Shown here: piece by piece, positions 18,412 to 27,781 of the stretch | Layout of the letters: each line of letters begins with the position of its first letter | Numbering within the stretch: position 1 is the stretch's first letter | Source: Dyadobacter sp. CY326 | GTDB taxonomy: Bacteria > Bacteroidota > Bacteroidia > Cytophagales > Spirosomataceae | Direction: 5' to 3' | NCBI RefSeq assembly: GCF_021390515.1 | Contig: NZ_JAJUXI010000009.1 | Span: 62,001-126,000, forward strand | Length of the DNA stretch: 64,000 nt | Position numbers and translations under genes: made by a program | The notes under the pieces: model-generated | Databases searched by the model: none | Told to the model about the DNA's origin: nothing | The model's input: the letters and a program-made list of their open reading frames with translations, nothing else

Positions 18412-20079
18412 TTAAGCCAACTTTTTGTATTTAATGCGCTTTGGCGTCAGATCTGAGCCCATTCGCTTTTTCCGGTTTTCCTCGTATTCAGAGAAATTTC
18501 CTTCAAACCAATAAACCTGAGAATCACCTTCAAAAGCAAGAATGTGCGTGGCAACGCGGTCCAGGAACCACCGGTCGTGGGAGATGATTACTGCGCAACC
18601 CGCAAAGTTTTCTAAACCTTCCTCTAATGCACGTAATGTATTGATGTCCAAGTCATTGGTTGGCTCATCGAGCAAAAGCAAGTTGCCGCCTTCTTTTAAT
18701 GTCATTGCCAAATGAACCCGGTTTCTTTCTCCACCCGACAGGTTACCAACCTTCTTTTCCTGATCACCGCCGCCAAAGTTGAAGCGGCTTACATAAGCTC
18801 TTGCGTTGGATTGTTTGCCTGCGATCATGATCCAGTCATTTCCGTCTGCTATGCTTTGATAAACAGTTTTAACAGGATCCAGATTATCATGTTCCTGATC
18901 CACATAAGCCAGTTCCACCGTGTCGCCGACATCAAAATGTCCTGCAAGCGGTTTCAATTGACCGGTTATTAATTTGAAAAGTGTTGTTTTACCCGCACCA
19001 TTCGGTCCAATTATTCCTACAATGCCATTTGGGGGCAAAGCGAAGTTTAAGTTTTCATATAAAAGTCTGTCACCAAAGCCCATCGAAACATTATGCGCTT
19101 CAATCACCTTGTTTCCAAGACGTGGGCCCGCTGGAATGAAGATCTCCAACTTTTCCTCTTTCTCGCGGCCCTCTTCGCCTAATAAGCGCTCGTAAGCGCC
19201 CAAGCGAGCCTTGGATTTTGCCTGACGACCTTTGGCTCCCATGCGCACCCATTCGAGCTCGCGCTGCAATGTTTTCTGGCGTTTTGACTCCGTTTTCTCT
19301 TCTTTTTTCAAACGTTCCTGTTTTTGTTCAAGCCAGGAAGTATAATTTCCTTTCCATGGAATGCCTTCGCCGCGGTCAAGTTCCAGAATCCAGCCAGCCA
19401 CGTTATCCAGGAAGTAACGATCATGGGTTACGGCAATGACCGTTCCTTTATATTGTCTTAAATGCTCTTCCAGCCATAAAACTGACTCTGCATCCAAGTG
19501 GTTAGTAGGCTCATCCAAAAGCAAAACATCAGGCTGACGAAGCAGCAAGCGGCATAATGCAACCCGGCGTTTTTCACCACCGGAAAGTGTTGAAACCAAT
19601 GCATCCGAAGGCGGACAGCGCAATGCGTCCATGGCCACTTCCAGACGATTATCTAAATTCCAGGCGTCTGTTGCATCCAGTTTTTCCTGCACTTCTCCCT
19701 GACGTTCAAGGAGTTTATCGAAATCTGCATCCTCTTCTCCGAATGCTTCATTTATTTTTTCAAATTCATTCAAAAGGTCGACGATCTCCTGAACGCCTTC
19801 TTCTACAACCTCTCTTACAGTCTTGGCAGGATCTAGTTTTGGTTCTTGTTCAAGCATTCCCACCGAATATCCGGGAGAGAAAACCACGTCTCCCTGAATG
19901 TCCTTATCAATTCCTGCTATAACGCGTAAAAGCGTTGACTTACCTGATCCGTTTAAACCTAAAACCCCGATTTTAGCACCATAAAAAAAGGATAAATAGA
20001 TGTTTTTAATGATATGCCGGTTTGGAGGAATGATTTTGTTAACCCCCGACATTGAGAAAATTATGGTTTCGTTACTCAT
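18412..20079 (-). CDS. ettA: Energy-dependent translational throttle ATPase EttA
   Basis: 555 residues, ABC-F protein with two ABC domains. The first has GLNGSGKST and LSGGEKRR, the second GPNGAGKTT and LSGGERNR, joined by the charged P-site tRNA-interaction linker (ERLKKEEKTESKRQ onward). The KLA end and the length match EttA, which gates the first elongation cycle on ribosomes according to the ATP/ADP ratio. First gene of a leftward run with mpl, LOG, PD40-OmpA and MFS genes; the functional link to these is not obvious. It is divergent from the DUF349 gene across 69 bases. Confidence 0.94.
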   Translation of the reverse strand: MSNETIIFSMSGVNKIIPPNRHIIKNIYLSFFYGAKIGVLGLNGSGKSTLLRVIAGIDKDIQGDVVFSPGYSVGMLEQEPKLDPAKTVREVVEEGVQEIVDLLNEFEKINEAFGEEDADFDKLLERQGEVQEKLDATDAWNLDNRLEVAMDALRCPPSDALVSTLSGGEKRRVALCRLLLRQPDVLLLDEPTNHLDAESVLWLEEHLRQYKGTVIAVTHDRYFLDNVAGWILELDRGEGIPWKGNYTSWLEQKQERLKKEEKTESKRQKTLQRELEWVRMGAKGRQAKSKARLGAYERLLGEEGREKEEKLEIFIPAGPRLGNKVIEAHNVSMGFGDRLLYENLNFALPPNGIVGIIGPNGAGKTTLFKLITGQLKPLAGHFDVGDTVELAYVDQEHDNLDPVKTVYQSIADGNDWIMIAGKQSNARAYVSRFNFGGGDQEKKVGNLSGGERNRVHLAMTLKEGGNLLLLDEPTNDLDINTLRALEEGLENFAGCAVIISHDRWFLDRVATHILAFEGDSQVYWFEGNFSEYEENRKKRMGSDLTPKRIKYKKLA

Positions 20080-20148
20080 TTTTTGTTTAATTTGTGCGTA
20101 ACAAATATCGTTATTATCCCTACACTTAGCAGATAAAAAATTGAAAGA

Positions 20149-21429
20149 ATGGAAAATGCCACATTGAATGATGAATACGGCTACGTTAAAGACAGCAAAG
20201 TATTTTTAAAGGGGTATTTGGAATTCCCCGACCGGCAAATTGGAGAAGTAAAGCGGACTGAGCAAGAAGCGATTGACTATTTTAAAAATCGTTTTAACAT
20301 CGTCCTGAACAAGGTGGAGCAGTTGGAACAAGAAATAGATGAGGCACTTAACAAAGGATCTTATCTTACCAAGCTGATCCAGCTTCAACGTAAGCTTAAA
20401 GGTTTTGATGCACTTGGGGACTTTGTTCCGTTGCTGCAGAGACTGGAAGAAAAAGAGGAATATCTGAAAGGTTTGATCGAGGTTAACCAGCTTAAAAACC
20501 TGGAAATCAAAAGGGCATTGATCGAAGATGTGAAAGTTGCGGCGGCTATTGAAGATTACACCACCGCAACGGATCAAATTCAGGAAATCAAAGCCAAATG
20601 GATTCGTACAGGGCCGGTGGAGAAGGAATATCAGGAAGAAGTTGAAACGACTTTTCAGCAAATTCTGGACGACTTCTTCCAACGCCGCAGGGATTATTTC
20701 GACGAACAAAATAAAATCAACCAGTTCCGTATCGAGGAATATGAGAAGCTGATCAAGATCACGAAAACGCTAAGTTACTCGCGTGATCTGGACGATGCTT
20801 ACCAGAAGGCGAGAGACGTGCGCAATGCGTGGAATAACATTGGAGAAGTGCCGCCTAAGCGCTTTTTCAAGGTTAACAAGGCTTACAGGCACTTTTTGAA
20901 ATTGTTTTACGACAAATACAATTTGGCCAAAGGCATTGAACCAAAAGTGCGCGTTGACCCAAGGATCGTAGAACAGCAGAAATTGCTGCAACAAGCTGAA
21001 ACATTGCTTCGTGCGCCAGACATTATCGAAGCGTCACAAGAAGCGAAAGTGCTTTTGAGCAAATGGAAGGAAATCAAAATTCCTTTCAAAATGGCGGATA
21101 AGGAACTTGCAGAGCGTTTCAGAATGGTTTGTGATAAAATATTCGAGCTTAGTTATCTCGCTCGCGTAATCAGTCGCAAATATCCGGCCTTTGAAATGAA
21201 AAGTCCTGAGGAGCAGCTTAGAACAAAATACCGTGAGCTGGAATGGCTTGCCAAACGTGAAAAAAGCGATCTAGAATTTGCCATTCTTGAATTCGACCGG
21301 ACTGCAACAGGCGATCCGGAACAAGACAAGCAGGCAGCAGGACGCATTAACATTCAAAAGCGTAAAGTGCAGATGAAGGAGAAAATCCTTTCAGAATTTG
21401 AAAGGAAATTGAAAACCATTACGGGGTGA
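20149..21429 (+). CDS. DUF349-domain coiled protein
   Basis: 426 residues, almost entirely helical and highly charged. Repeated DUF349-type units are visible, each about 70 residues with a central W: IKAKWIRTGPVEKEYQ, VRNAWNNIGEVPPKRFFKV and LLSKWKEIKIPFK. The first 130 residues form a coiled coil (VEQLEQEIDEALNKG). No enzymatic motif is seen. DUF349 proteins are usually long repeat proteins of unknown function. It converges on the LacI-type regulator with 17 bases between. Confidence 0.85.
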   Translation: MENATLNDEYGYVKDSKVFLKGYLEFPDRQIGEVKRTEQEAIDYFKNRFNIVLNKVEQLEQEIDEALNKGSYLTKLIQLQRKLKGFDALGDFVPLLQRLEEKEEYLKGLIEVNQLKNLEIKRALIEDVKVAAAIEDYTTATDQIQEIKAKWIRTGPVEKEYQEEVETTFQQILDDFFQRRRDYFDEQNKINQFRIEEYEKLIKITKTLSYSRDLDDAYQKARDVRNAWNNIGEVPPKRFFKVNKAYRHFLKLFYDKYNLAKGIEPKVRVDPRIVEQQKLLQQAETLLRAPDIIEASQEAKVLLSKWKEIKIPFKMADKELAERFRMVCDKIFELSYLARVISRKYPAFEMKSPEEQLRTKYRELEWLAKREKSDLEFAILEFDRTATGDPEQDKQAAGRINIQKRKVQMKEKILSEFERKLKTITG

Positions 21430-21446
21430 CGCTCGCAGGTTAATCA

Positions 21447-22475
21447 TTAGCGCGTAACCCGCATTGAAGATTTATTAATAACAAGATTCGAAGGCAATAC
21501 CCTGGTCTCATATGCGGCCGGGGTATTTTTGCTTTCAATAAGATCCAATAAAAGCGAAGTGGCTTGCTGGCCCATTTCAAAAGATGGCTGCGTTACTGAA
21601 CTCACGGGCGGATCGAGCAAGGATGACATTGCGAGGTCGCAAAAACCTACAACGGCAACATCATCCGGCATCCGGTAACCCAATTGCCGCAATGCCCAGT
21701 GAATTCCCATCGTAATGCGGTCGCTTGCACCAAAGATTGCGTCAGGCCGCTCGCGCAAGGCCATAAGCTGGTAAGTCCGTTCCGTTCCGCCTGCCTGCGT
21801 GATTTCGCTGTGCAGGACCCATTCTTCTTTGAAATCAATGTCGTATTTCCGTAAAGCATCTTTATAACCTTCCAGGCGAAAGCGCGTTATCGAAACCGGC
21901 TTTGGACCAGCAATGTGCGCAATGCGTTTGCAACCTCTTTTTATTAAATGTTCTGTTGCTTCAAAAGCGCCTTTGTAATCATCCACACGCACTTTATGCG
22001 TCTGCATGGCATCACTGACCCGGTCAAAAAACACCACCGGAATGCCTTGTTCCTGCAATGAAACGAAATGGTCAATGTTTTCCGACTGACTGGAAATAGC
22101 CACAACAAGCCCGTCCACGCGACGTGAAGCAATGTGCCGGGAAGCAGAGCGCTCTCTTTCCAGCAACTCGTGGCTTTGGTAAATCATCGTATGATAACCG
22201 CGACTGTAAGCAATGTCCTCAACGCCGCCGATGGCCGATGAATAAAATCGGTTTGCAATGTCGGGCACAATCACGCCAATGGTTTGGGTGCGGTTTTTTA
22301 GCAAACTGATCGCGATCGGATTGGGATAATAATTGAGTTTTTCCGCCAATTCTATCACCTTATTTTTAGTCTCCTCACTGATTTCGCTGCTGTCGCGCAA
22401 CGCGCGGGAAACCGTAGATTTTGAAACATTCAGCTGTCTCGCTATCTCTTTGATTGTAATTGAAATCTTTTTCAT
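21447..22475 (-). CDS. LacI-family transcriptional regulator, likely of the uronate operon
   Basis: 342 residues. The N-terminal LacI helix-turn-helix is ITIKEIARQLNVSKSTVSRA with hinge LNYYPNPIAISLLKNR; the rest is a periplasmic-binding-protein-like sensor (TIGVIVPDIANRFYSS, GGVEDIAYSRGYH, DAIFGASDRITMG, PPVSSVTQP). Divergent from the sigma-uxuA-uxaC-kdgK-kdgA operon across 277 bases, so a role as its repressor or activator responding to a uronate or KDG is the natural inference. A pair of repeats at 22588-22610 may be its binding site. Confidence 0.9.
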   Translation of the reverse strand: MKKISITIKEIARQLNVSKSTVSRALRDSSEISEETKNKVIELAEKLNYYPNPIAISLLKNRTQTIGVIVPDIANRFYSSAIGGVEDIAYSRGYHTMIYQSHELLERERSASRHIASRRVDGLVVAISSQSENIDHFVSLQEQGIPVVFFDRVSDAMQTHKVRVDDYKGAFEATEHLIKRGCKRIAHIAGPKPVSITRFRLEGYKDALRKYDIDFKEEWVLHSEITQAGGTERTYQLMALRERPDAIFGASDRITMGIHWALRQLGYRMPDDVAVVGFCDLAMSSLLDPPVSSVTQPSFEMGQQATSLLLDLIESKNTPAAYETRVLPSNLVINKSSMRVTR

Positions 22476-22587
22476 CCGAATATGTGGGAATAATACAATC
22501 GCAGTGAATTATATGAAGAAAGCCTTAATGTCTGTTTGTTGCACAAATTACAAAGGATGCGCCGAGTTCCGGGAAAAATAACGAAAA

Positions 22588-22610
22588 CGGGAACGGTTCC
22601 GGGAACGGTT
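22588..22610. promoter_or_regulatory. Tandem CGGGAACGGTT repeats, candidate LacI-type operator
   Basis: The 11-mer CGGGAACGGTT occurs at 22588-22598 and again at 22600-22610, a 12-base period. Their junction contains the odd palindrome GGAAC-G-GTTCC. The site sits between the divergent LacI-type regulator and the sigma/uronate operon, the place expected for an operator. Confidence 0.45.
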
Positions 22611-22752
22611 GCGTAAATTTATTGATCTATTTCAAGATTAATTTTTGTGTATCAACGAATCAATGTTTAAACTAGGTTCATTGTTGACGGTGCAAATACG
22701 CTTTACACCACTACTAATCCTGGAAATTTTCTATAATTAACCAAGTTCAATA

Positions 22753-23364
22753 ATGGAAGCAAAATCATTTACCAACACATTGCCGCCCGTCCCTTCGCAG
22801 AAAAGTGCTTTGGAAAGTTTGTTTGGCAGAGTGGTGGCAACGGGAGATTACCATGCTTTTCGCGATTTGTTTACGCACCATTACAGGGCACTTTGCAATT
22901 ATGCCATGCGTGTGGTGGTGACCCGGGAGATTGCTGAGGAAGTGGTTTCTGATGTCTTTGTAAAACTTTGGAAAAATAGGGAGCAGATTGAGGTGCATAC
23001 TTCTTTTCAGGCTTACATTTACAGGGCAGTGCGCAACCAGGCATTGGATTATCTCAAGCTCAGGATTCACCGGCAAAATGAGCGTGAATCGCTGGATTCT
23101 GTGCAGTGGAATCTGACGCATGCCGATCATTTTTCACCCGTTGAGGAATTGTCGTTTAATGAGTTTTTTGAACACGTAGAAGGTTGCATTCAGGCGTTGC
23201 CTCGTCAATGTCAGCTGATATTTCGGCTGAGCCGGGAAGAAGGCCTGCGTTATCGCGATATTGCCGAAAAACTTGAAATTTCAGTAAAAACCGTGGAAAC
23301 GCAGATGAGCAGAGCATTAAAAGTGCTTAGGGAACGCGTTCCGGAGCATAGATTAGTAGCATAA
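22753..23364 (+). CDS. RNA polymerase ECF-type sigma factor heading the uronate operon
   Basis: 203 residues with sigma-70 region 2 (about 40-105: FRDLFTHHYRALCNYAMRVV, AEEVVSDVFVKLWKNR, FQAYIYRAVRNQALDYL) and region 4 (about 145-195: LPRQCQLIFRLSREEGLRYRD, then IAEKLEISVKTVETQMSRAL). It matches the Bacteroidota-expanded ECF group that normally sits beside a FecR anti-sigma and a TonB-dependent receptor. Neither is here: uxuA begins only 9 bases downstream, so the sigma factor appears to be the first gene of a catabolic operon. Confidence 0.92.
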   Translation: MEAKSFTNTLPPVPSQKSALESLFGRVVATGDYHAFRDLFTHHYRALCNYAMRVVVTREIAEEVVSDVFVKLWKNREQIEVHTSFQAYIYRAVRNQALDYLKLRIHRQNERESLDSVQWNLTHADHFSPVEELSFNEFFEHVEGCIQALPRQCQLIFRLSREEGLRYRDIAEKLEISVKTVETQMSRALKVLRERVPEHRLVA

Positions 23365-23373
23365 TTATTAACA

Positions 23374-24576
23374 ATGGCATTAGAACAAACATGGCGCTGG
23401 TTTGGCCCCAATGATCCCGTTTCGTTACAAGACATCCGCCAGGCCGGAGCAACAGGCATTGTAACTGCATTGCACCACATCCGCAATGGTGAGGTTTGGG
23501 AAATTGCAGAAATAAAAGCAAGAAAGGAAATGATTGAAGAAGCTGGCCTGACTTGGTCGGTGGTGGAAAGCGTTCCCGTGCATGAAGCGATCAAGACGCG
23601 GACCGGGGATTTTGCACGATACATTAAAAATTATCAGCAAACATTGGTCAACCTGGCTGCATGCGGCATTGACACGGTGTGCTACAACTTCATGCCCATT
23701 CTCGACTGGACCAGGACGGATCTGGACGCGCCCATGAAGGATGGTTCGACCGGTTTGCGATTTGATGCGACACAATTTGCCGCTTTTGATCTTTATCTCT
23801 TGAAAAGACCGGAAGCGCAGGAAATATACACAGACGAGCAAAAGCAAAAAGCCAAAAACTGGCTGGATAATGCAGCAGAAACGGAGGTTAACAAGCTCGT
23901 CAGGAACATTATAGCAGGCTTGCCAGGCTCAGAAGAAAGCTTCACCATTGAAGAATTCAGAACTGCTTTGAGCGCCTACGCGCACGTGGGCGACCTGGAA
24001 TTAAGAACGCATTTATATCAGTTCATTCAGGCCATTGCGCCTGTGGCGGCTGAGGCAGGAATTCGGCTGGCTATCCACCCCGATGATCCGCCTTATCCGA
24101 TTTTGGGATTGCCGAGAGTGGTCAGCACGGAGAATGATGCCATGTTGTTACTGGAAGCATTTGAGAATGAAGCGAATGGAATTTGTTTTTGCACGGGCTC
24201 ATATGGCGTGAGGCCCGACAATGACCTGAGCGGTATGGTGGACAGGCTGGGTGACCGCATCCATTTCATCCACTTACGCGCAACCAAAAGAGAACACGAC
24301 GGAAGCTTTTACGAAGCAGACCATTTGGATGGCGACGTGGACATGTTCAGCGTGATGAAAGCATTGCTAACAGAGCAAAAACGCAGAATTGAAGCGGGAA
24401 GAACGGATCTGAGAATGCCATTCCGCCCGGATCACGGCCACCGGATGCTTGACGATCTTTCCGGGACGAAGAGAACAAATCCGGGTTACACCGCCATTGG
24501 CCGCTTGCGCGGACTTGCCGAACTGCGCGGATTGGAATATGCAATTGAAAGGGAAAACAACCTTGTTACAAAATGA
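23374..24576 (+). CDS. uxuA: Mannonate dehydratase
   Basis: 400 residues, full length for UxuA. The N-terminus [20 protein letters not shown] and the metal-site segments [17 protein letters not shown] and [16 protein letters not shown] are those of D-mannonate dehydratase, a TIM-barrel Fe/Mn enzyme. It converts D-mannonate to 2-keto-3-deoxygluconate in glucuronate breakdown. The stop codon overlaps the uxaC start by four bases (ATGA), implying translational coupling. Confidence 0.96.
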   Translation: MALEQTWRWFGPNDPVSLQDIRQAGATGIVTALHHIRNGEVWEIAEIKARKEMIEEAGLTWSVVESVPVHEAIKTRTGDFARYIKNYQQTLVNLAACGIDTVCYNFMPILDWTRTDLDAPMKDGSTGLRFDATQFAAFDLYLLKRPEAQEIYTDEQKQKAKNWLDNAAETEVNKLVRNIIAGLPGSEESFTIEEFRTALSAYAHVGDLELRTHLYQFIQAIAPVAAEAGIRLAIHPDDPPYPILGLPRVVSTENDAMLLLEAFENEANGICFCTGSYGVRPDNDLSGMVDRLGDRIHFIHLRATKREHDGSFYEADHLDGDVDMFSVMKALLTEQKRRIEAGRTDLRMPFRPDHGHRMLDDLSGTKRTNPGYTAIGRLRGLAELRGLEYAIERENNLVTK

Positions 24577-25997
24577 CAACAATCGCTACTGCACAAAAAA
24601 CATTCATATCCGACGATTTTCTGCTGCGTTCGGAAACTGCCCGCATCCTTTATCATGATCATGCGAAGCACATGCCGATCATTGATTACCATTGCCACCT
24701 TCCGCCCGATCAGATTGCTGGGGATAAGCAGTTTGAAAACATTACGCAGATCTGGCTTTATGGCGATCATTACAAATGGCGGGCAATGCGCGCAAACGGG
24801 ATTAATGAGCGTTTTTGCACAGGCGATGCCAGCGACTGGGAGAAGTTTGAGCAGTGGGCTGTAACCGTTCCTTACACGATGCGGAATCCATTGTATCATT
24901 GGACACACCTTGAATTGCTGCGTTATTTTGACATTGATATTTTGTTAAATAAAGATTCTGCAAAAGAGATTTACGAAGAATGTTCAGCTAAACTGAAACA
25001 CCGGGACTTTTCCGTTAAAAATCTTTTGACAAAAATGAATGTGAAGGTCATATGCACAACGGACGACCCGACAGATTCACTCGCCAATCACCAAGCTATT
25101 AAAAATGGTGGATTTGATATTAAAGTGCTGCCAACTTTCCGGCCGGATAAAGCCATGTTGCTGATCGATTCGCCCGAGGAATTCAATCAATATCTTGCCA
25201 AATTGGGTGAAACTTCGGGCCTGGGTGAGATCAATTCTTATGACAGCCTGATCGCCGCATTGCAGAACCGCCACGATTTTTTTGCATCTATGGGCGGCAG
25301 GCTTTCGGATCATGGCTTGGAGCATATTTATGCTTCATTCGACGAGGAAGCGGCAAAGCAAGCATTCACAACGGCACGTAATGGCGGGCTTCCAAGCGCT
25401 GCGCAACGTGAAGCATTCAAATCCATGGTGCTTTTTGAAACGGCTAAAATGGATCATGCCAAATCCTGGACGCAGCAGTTTCACTTAGGCGCATTGCGTA
25501 ACAACAATTCGCGCATGCTCCGTGAACTTGGCCCGGACACAGGCTGGGATTCAATCGGCGATTACAGTCAGGCGACTTCAATGTCCAGGTTTTTCAATAA
25601 GTTGGATTCGACAAATCAGCTTGCGAAAACGATCCTTTATAATCTCAATCCTGCTGATAACGAAGTGCTGGCCACAATGACGGGCAATTACAATGATGGC
25701 ACCATTGCGGGTAAAATGCAGTTCGGCTCCGGCTGGTGGTATTTGGACCAGAAAGACGGAATGGAGCGTCAGATGAATGCATTGTCCAATATGGGTTTGC
25801 TGAGCCGGTTTGTCGGCATGCTCACCGATTCACGAAGTTTCCTGTCTTATCCGCGTCACGAATATTTCCGGAGAATCCTCTGTAATTTGATTGGAAATGA
25901 TGTCGAAAACGGTGAGCTGCCGAATGACATTCCATGGCTAGGGAAGCTTGTGGAGGACATTTCTTACCGAAATGCAAGCAATTATTTCGGATTTTAG
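24573..25997 (+). CDS. uxaC: Glucuronate isomerase
   Basis: 474 residues, full-length uronate isomerase of the amidohydrolase superfamily. Visible landmarks: [15 protein letters not shown] with the metal-binding HxH near residue 32, [26 protein letters not shown], and the late [20 protein letters not shown]. It interconverts glucuronate and fructuronate, and galacturonate and tagaturonate. Overlaps uxuA by 4 bases; the sugar kinase follows 14 bases after its stop. Confidence 0.96.
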   Translation: MTTIATAQKTFISDDFLLRSETARILYHDHAKHMPIIDYHCHLPPDQIAGDKQFENITQIWLYGDHYKWRAMRANGINERFCTGDASDWEKFEQWAVTVPYTMRNPLYHWTHLELLRYFDIDILLNKDSAKEIYEECSAKLKHRDFSVKNLLTKMNVKVICTTDDPTDSLANHQAIKNGGFDIKVLPTFRPDKAMLLIDSPEEFNQYLAKLGETSGLGEINSYDSLIAALQNRHDFFASMGGRLSDHGLEHIYASFDEEAAKQAFTTARNGGLPSAAQREAFKSMVLFETAKMDHAKSWTQQFHLGALRNNNSRMLRELGPDTGWDSIGDYSQATSMSRFFNKLDSTNQLAKTILYNLNPADNEVLATMTGNYNDGTIAGKMQFGSGWWYLDQKDGMERQMNALSNMGLLSRFVGMLTDSRSFLSYPRHEYFRRILCNLIGNDVENGELPNDIPWLGKLVEDISYRNASNYFGF

Positions 25998-26011
25998 CTA
26001 GGTTTACGGAT

Positions 26012-27007
26012 ATGGCTCAAATAGTTTCTTTTGGAGAAGTCCTCATGCGACTTTCTACTCCTGGTTTTTCCCGTTTCGAACAAGCACGTCAATTCAATGT
26101 AACCTATGCAGGCGGCGAAGCCAATGTTTCGACAGCCCTCGCTTACTGGGGACACCACACCGCGCACGTAACACGCTTTCCCGATTCGCCGATCGGTCGC
26201 GCAGCAGCTCAATATCTGCAATTTCATGGCGTGGACATTTCGCATATCATTTACGGCGGCCCTCGAATGGCTGTTTATTATTTAGAAACCGGCGCTGCAT
26301 TGCGGGGAAGTCAGATCGTTTATGATCGCGCAAATTCATCGTTAGCGGAGATTAATCCTGCCGAAATTGATTGGGACAGCATTCTTAAAGACGCGAAATG
26401 GTTTCACTGGGCGGGCATAACACCCGCACTTTCACAAGGAGCAGCGGATGCACTTTTGGACGGGATCAAAACAGCAAGAAAATACGGACTAACCGTTTCG
26501 GGTGATATTTTTTACAGAGCAAATTTGTGGAAATACGGCAAAAAGCCGTCCGAAATCCTGCCTGAACTCACGGCGGGCACGGATGTTGTTATCGCCAATA
26601 GCGAAAATTTAACAGAGATTTTCGGCATTCAAGGAAACGATTTTGTTGAATCCTGTGTCAACTTTCAGAAGGAATATCCTCAGGTTAAAACAATTGTAGA
26701 CACAAAAAGAACTTCCATAAGTGCTTCTCATAACTTGTTAAGGGCTTATCTGTGGAACGGAACAGGACTTTTGGAGACAGCGGATACAGAAATTAACCCG
26801 ATTATCGACAGAGTAGGAGGCGGAGACGCATTCATTGCAGGTCTGATTCACGGATTGATTACTTTCAATGACCAGCAAAAAGCGCTGGAATTTGGTGTTG
26901 CGGCTTCTGCATTAAAACATACAATTGAAGGAGACGCGTTGATTTCGACCATTCAGGAAGTGGAGGCGATCAGGCAAGGTGAAACTTCGGGCAGGATCAA
27001 ACGTTGA
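26012..27007 (+). CDS. kdgK: 2-keto-3-deoxygluconate kinase (PfkB family)
   Basis: 331 residues from the ATG at 26012; a longer reading from 25934 would overlap uxaC by 64 bases and adds residues that do not look conserved. PfkB fold: opening strand IVSFGEVLMRLSTPG, YAGGEANVSTALAYWG, and the C-terminal catalytic loop DRVGGGDAFIAGLIHGL with the catalytic Asp in GGGDAF. It phosphorylates KDG to KDPG, the substrate of the next gene. Position after uxaC fits exactly. Confidence 0.92.
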   Translation: MAQIVSFGEVLMRLSTPGFSRFEQARQFNVTYAGGEANVSTALAYWGHHTAHVTRFPDSPIGRAAAQYLQFHGVDISHIIYGGPRMAVYYLETGAALRGSQIVYDRANSSLAEINPAEIDWDSILKDAKWFHWAGITPALSQGAADALLDGIKTARKYGLTVSGDIFYRANLWKYGKKPSEILPELTAGTDVVIANSENLTEIFGIQGNDFVESCVNFQKEYPQVKTIVDTKRTSISASHNLLRAYLWNGTGLLETADTEINPIIDRVGGGDAFIAGLIHGLITFNDQQKALEFGVAASALKHTIEGDALISTIQEVEAIRQGETSGRIKR

Positions 27008-27059
27008 TCAGGTCATTCTCACAAATTCGGAAATTGCTGGTTCCACAAAAAGCTAAAAT

Positions 27060-27725
27060 ATGGATAGGGAAACGACATTAACACTTTTGAACAAGGTCGG
27101 CGTGTTGCCGCTGTTTTATCACGGGGATATTGAAATCGCAAAAGAAGTGATCAACGCCAGTTACAGAGGCGGCGCGCGTGCATTCGAGTTCACCAATCGC
27201 GGGGACAATGCATTCACCGTTTTCACTGAACTTGTTGCTTACACGAAAGAAAGTCTGCCTGGACTTTCCATGGGCATAGGAACGATTTACGATGCAGAAA
27301 CAGCGCAAAAGTTCATTGAAGCTGGCGCAGACTTCATAGTGACGCCTTGCCTGAACCCCGCGGTAGGAGAGGCCTGTGAAGCAGCAAATATCCCTTGGAT
27401 TCCCGGCGTTTCGACGCTTACAGAAATATACAATGCCCAGCAAGCAGGCGCCGAAGTTGTGAAATTATTCCCTGGCGATGTTGTTGGTTCCAAGTTCATC
27501 CGTGCCATTCGCGGCCCGATGCCCAATGTTAAAATCATGGTCACAGGCGGCGTCCAGCCGACGGCCGAAAGCATTAACGAATGGTTTGGCGCGGGCGCTT
27601 ATGCTGTTGGTCTGGGTTCAAATCTCTTTCCAAAAGACATTATAGGCGAAGGGAATTATGCCTGGATCGAGCAGAAAGTTGCGGAAAGCATTGCGCTGGT
27701 TGCCAAGTTCAGAGAAACCATTTAA
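27060..27725 (+). CDS. eda: KDPG aldolase / 4-hydroxy-2-oxoglutarate aldolase
   Basis: 221 residues, class-I aldolase of the KDPG/KHG family. Substrate-site glutamate in RAFEFTNRGD, ADFIVTPCLNP, IPWIPGVSTLTE and the Schiff-base lysine in EVVKLFPGDVVGSKF are all present, as is the phosphate-binding VTGGVQP. It splits KDPG into pyruvate and glyceraldehyde-3-phosphate. Last gene of the uronate operon. Confidence 0.94.
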   Translation: MDRETTLTLLNKVGVLPLFYHGDIEIAKEVINASYRGGARAFEFTNRGDNAFTVFTELVAYTKESLPGLSMGIGTIYDAETAQKFIEAGADFIVTPCLNPAVGEACEAANIPWIPGVSTLTEIYNAQQAGAEVVKLFPGDVVGSKFIRAIRGPMPNVKIMVTGGVQPTAESINEWFGAGAYAVGLGSNLFPKDIIGEGNYAWIEQKVAESIALVAKFRETI

Positions 27726-27747
27726 GTTAAGTATTCAAGACATTTCA

Positions 27748-27781
27748 AAAGCGGAATCTAATCTTTTTTACGTTCCGCTTT
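27748..27781. terminator. Possible terminator between kdgA and the DUF748 gene
   Basis: A perfect 9-bp inverted repeat AAAGCGGAA / TTCCGCTTT with a 16-base loop lies just after the aldolase stop and overlaps the 3' end of the convergent DUF748 gene. The loop is long and no run of T follows, so this is tentative. Confidence 0.35.

Noticed and set aside
25934-26011. ATG at 25934 as start of the KDG kinase
   Set aside because: It would overlap uxaC by 64 bases; the ATG at 26012 starts exactly at the conserved PfkB opening strand.
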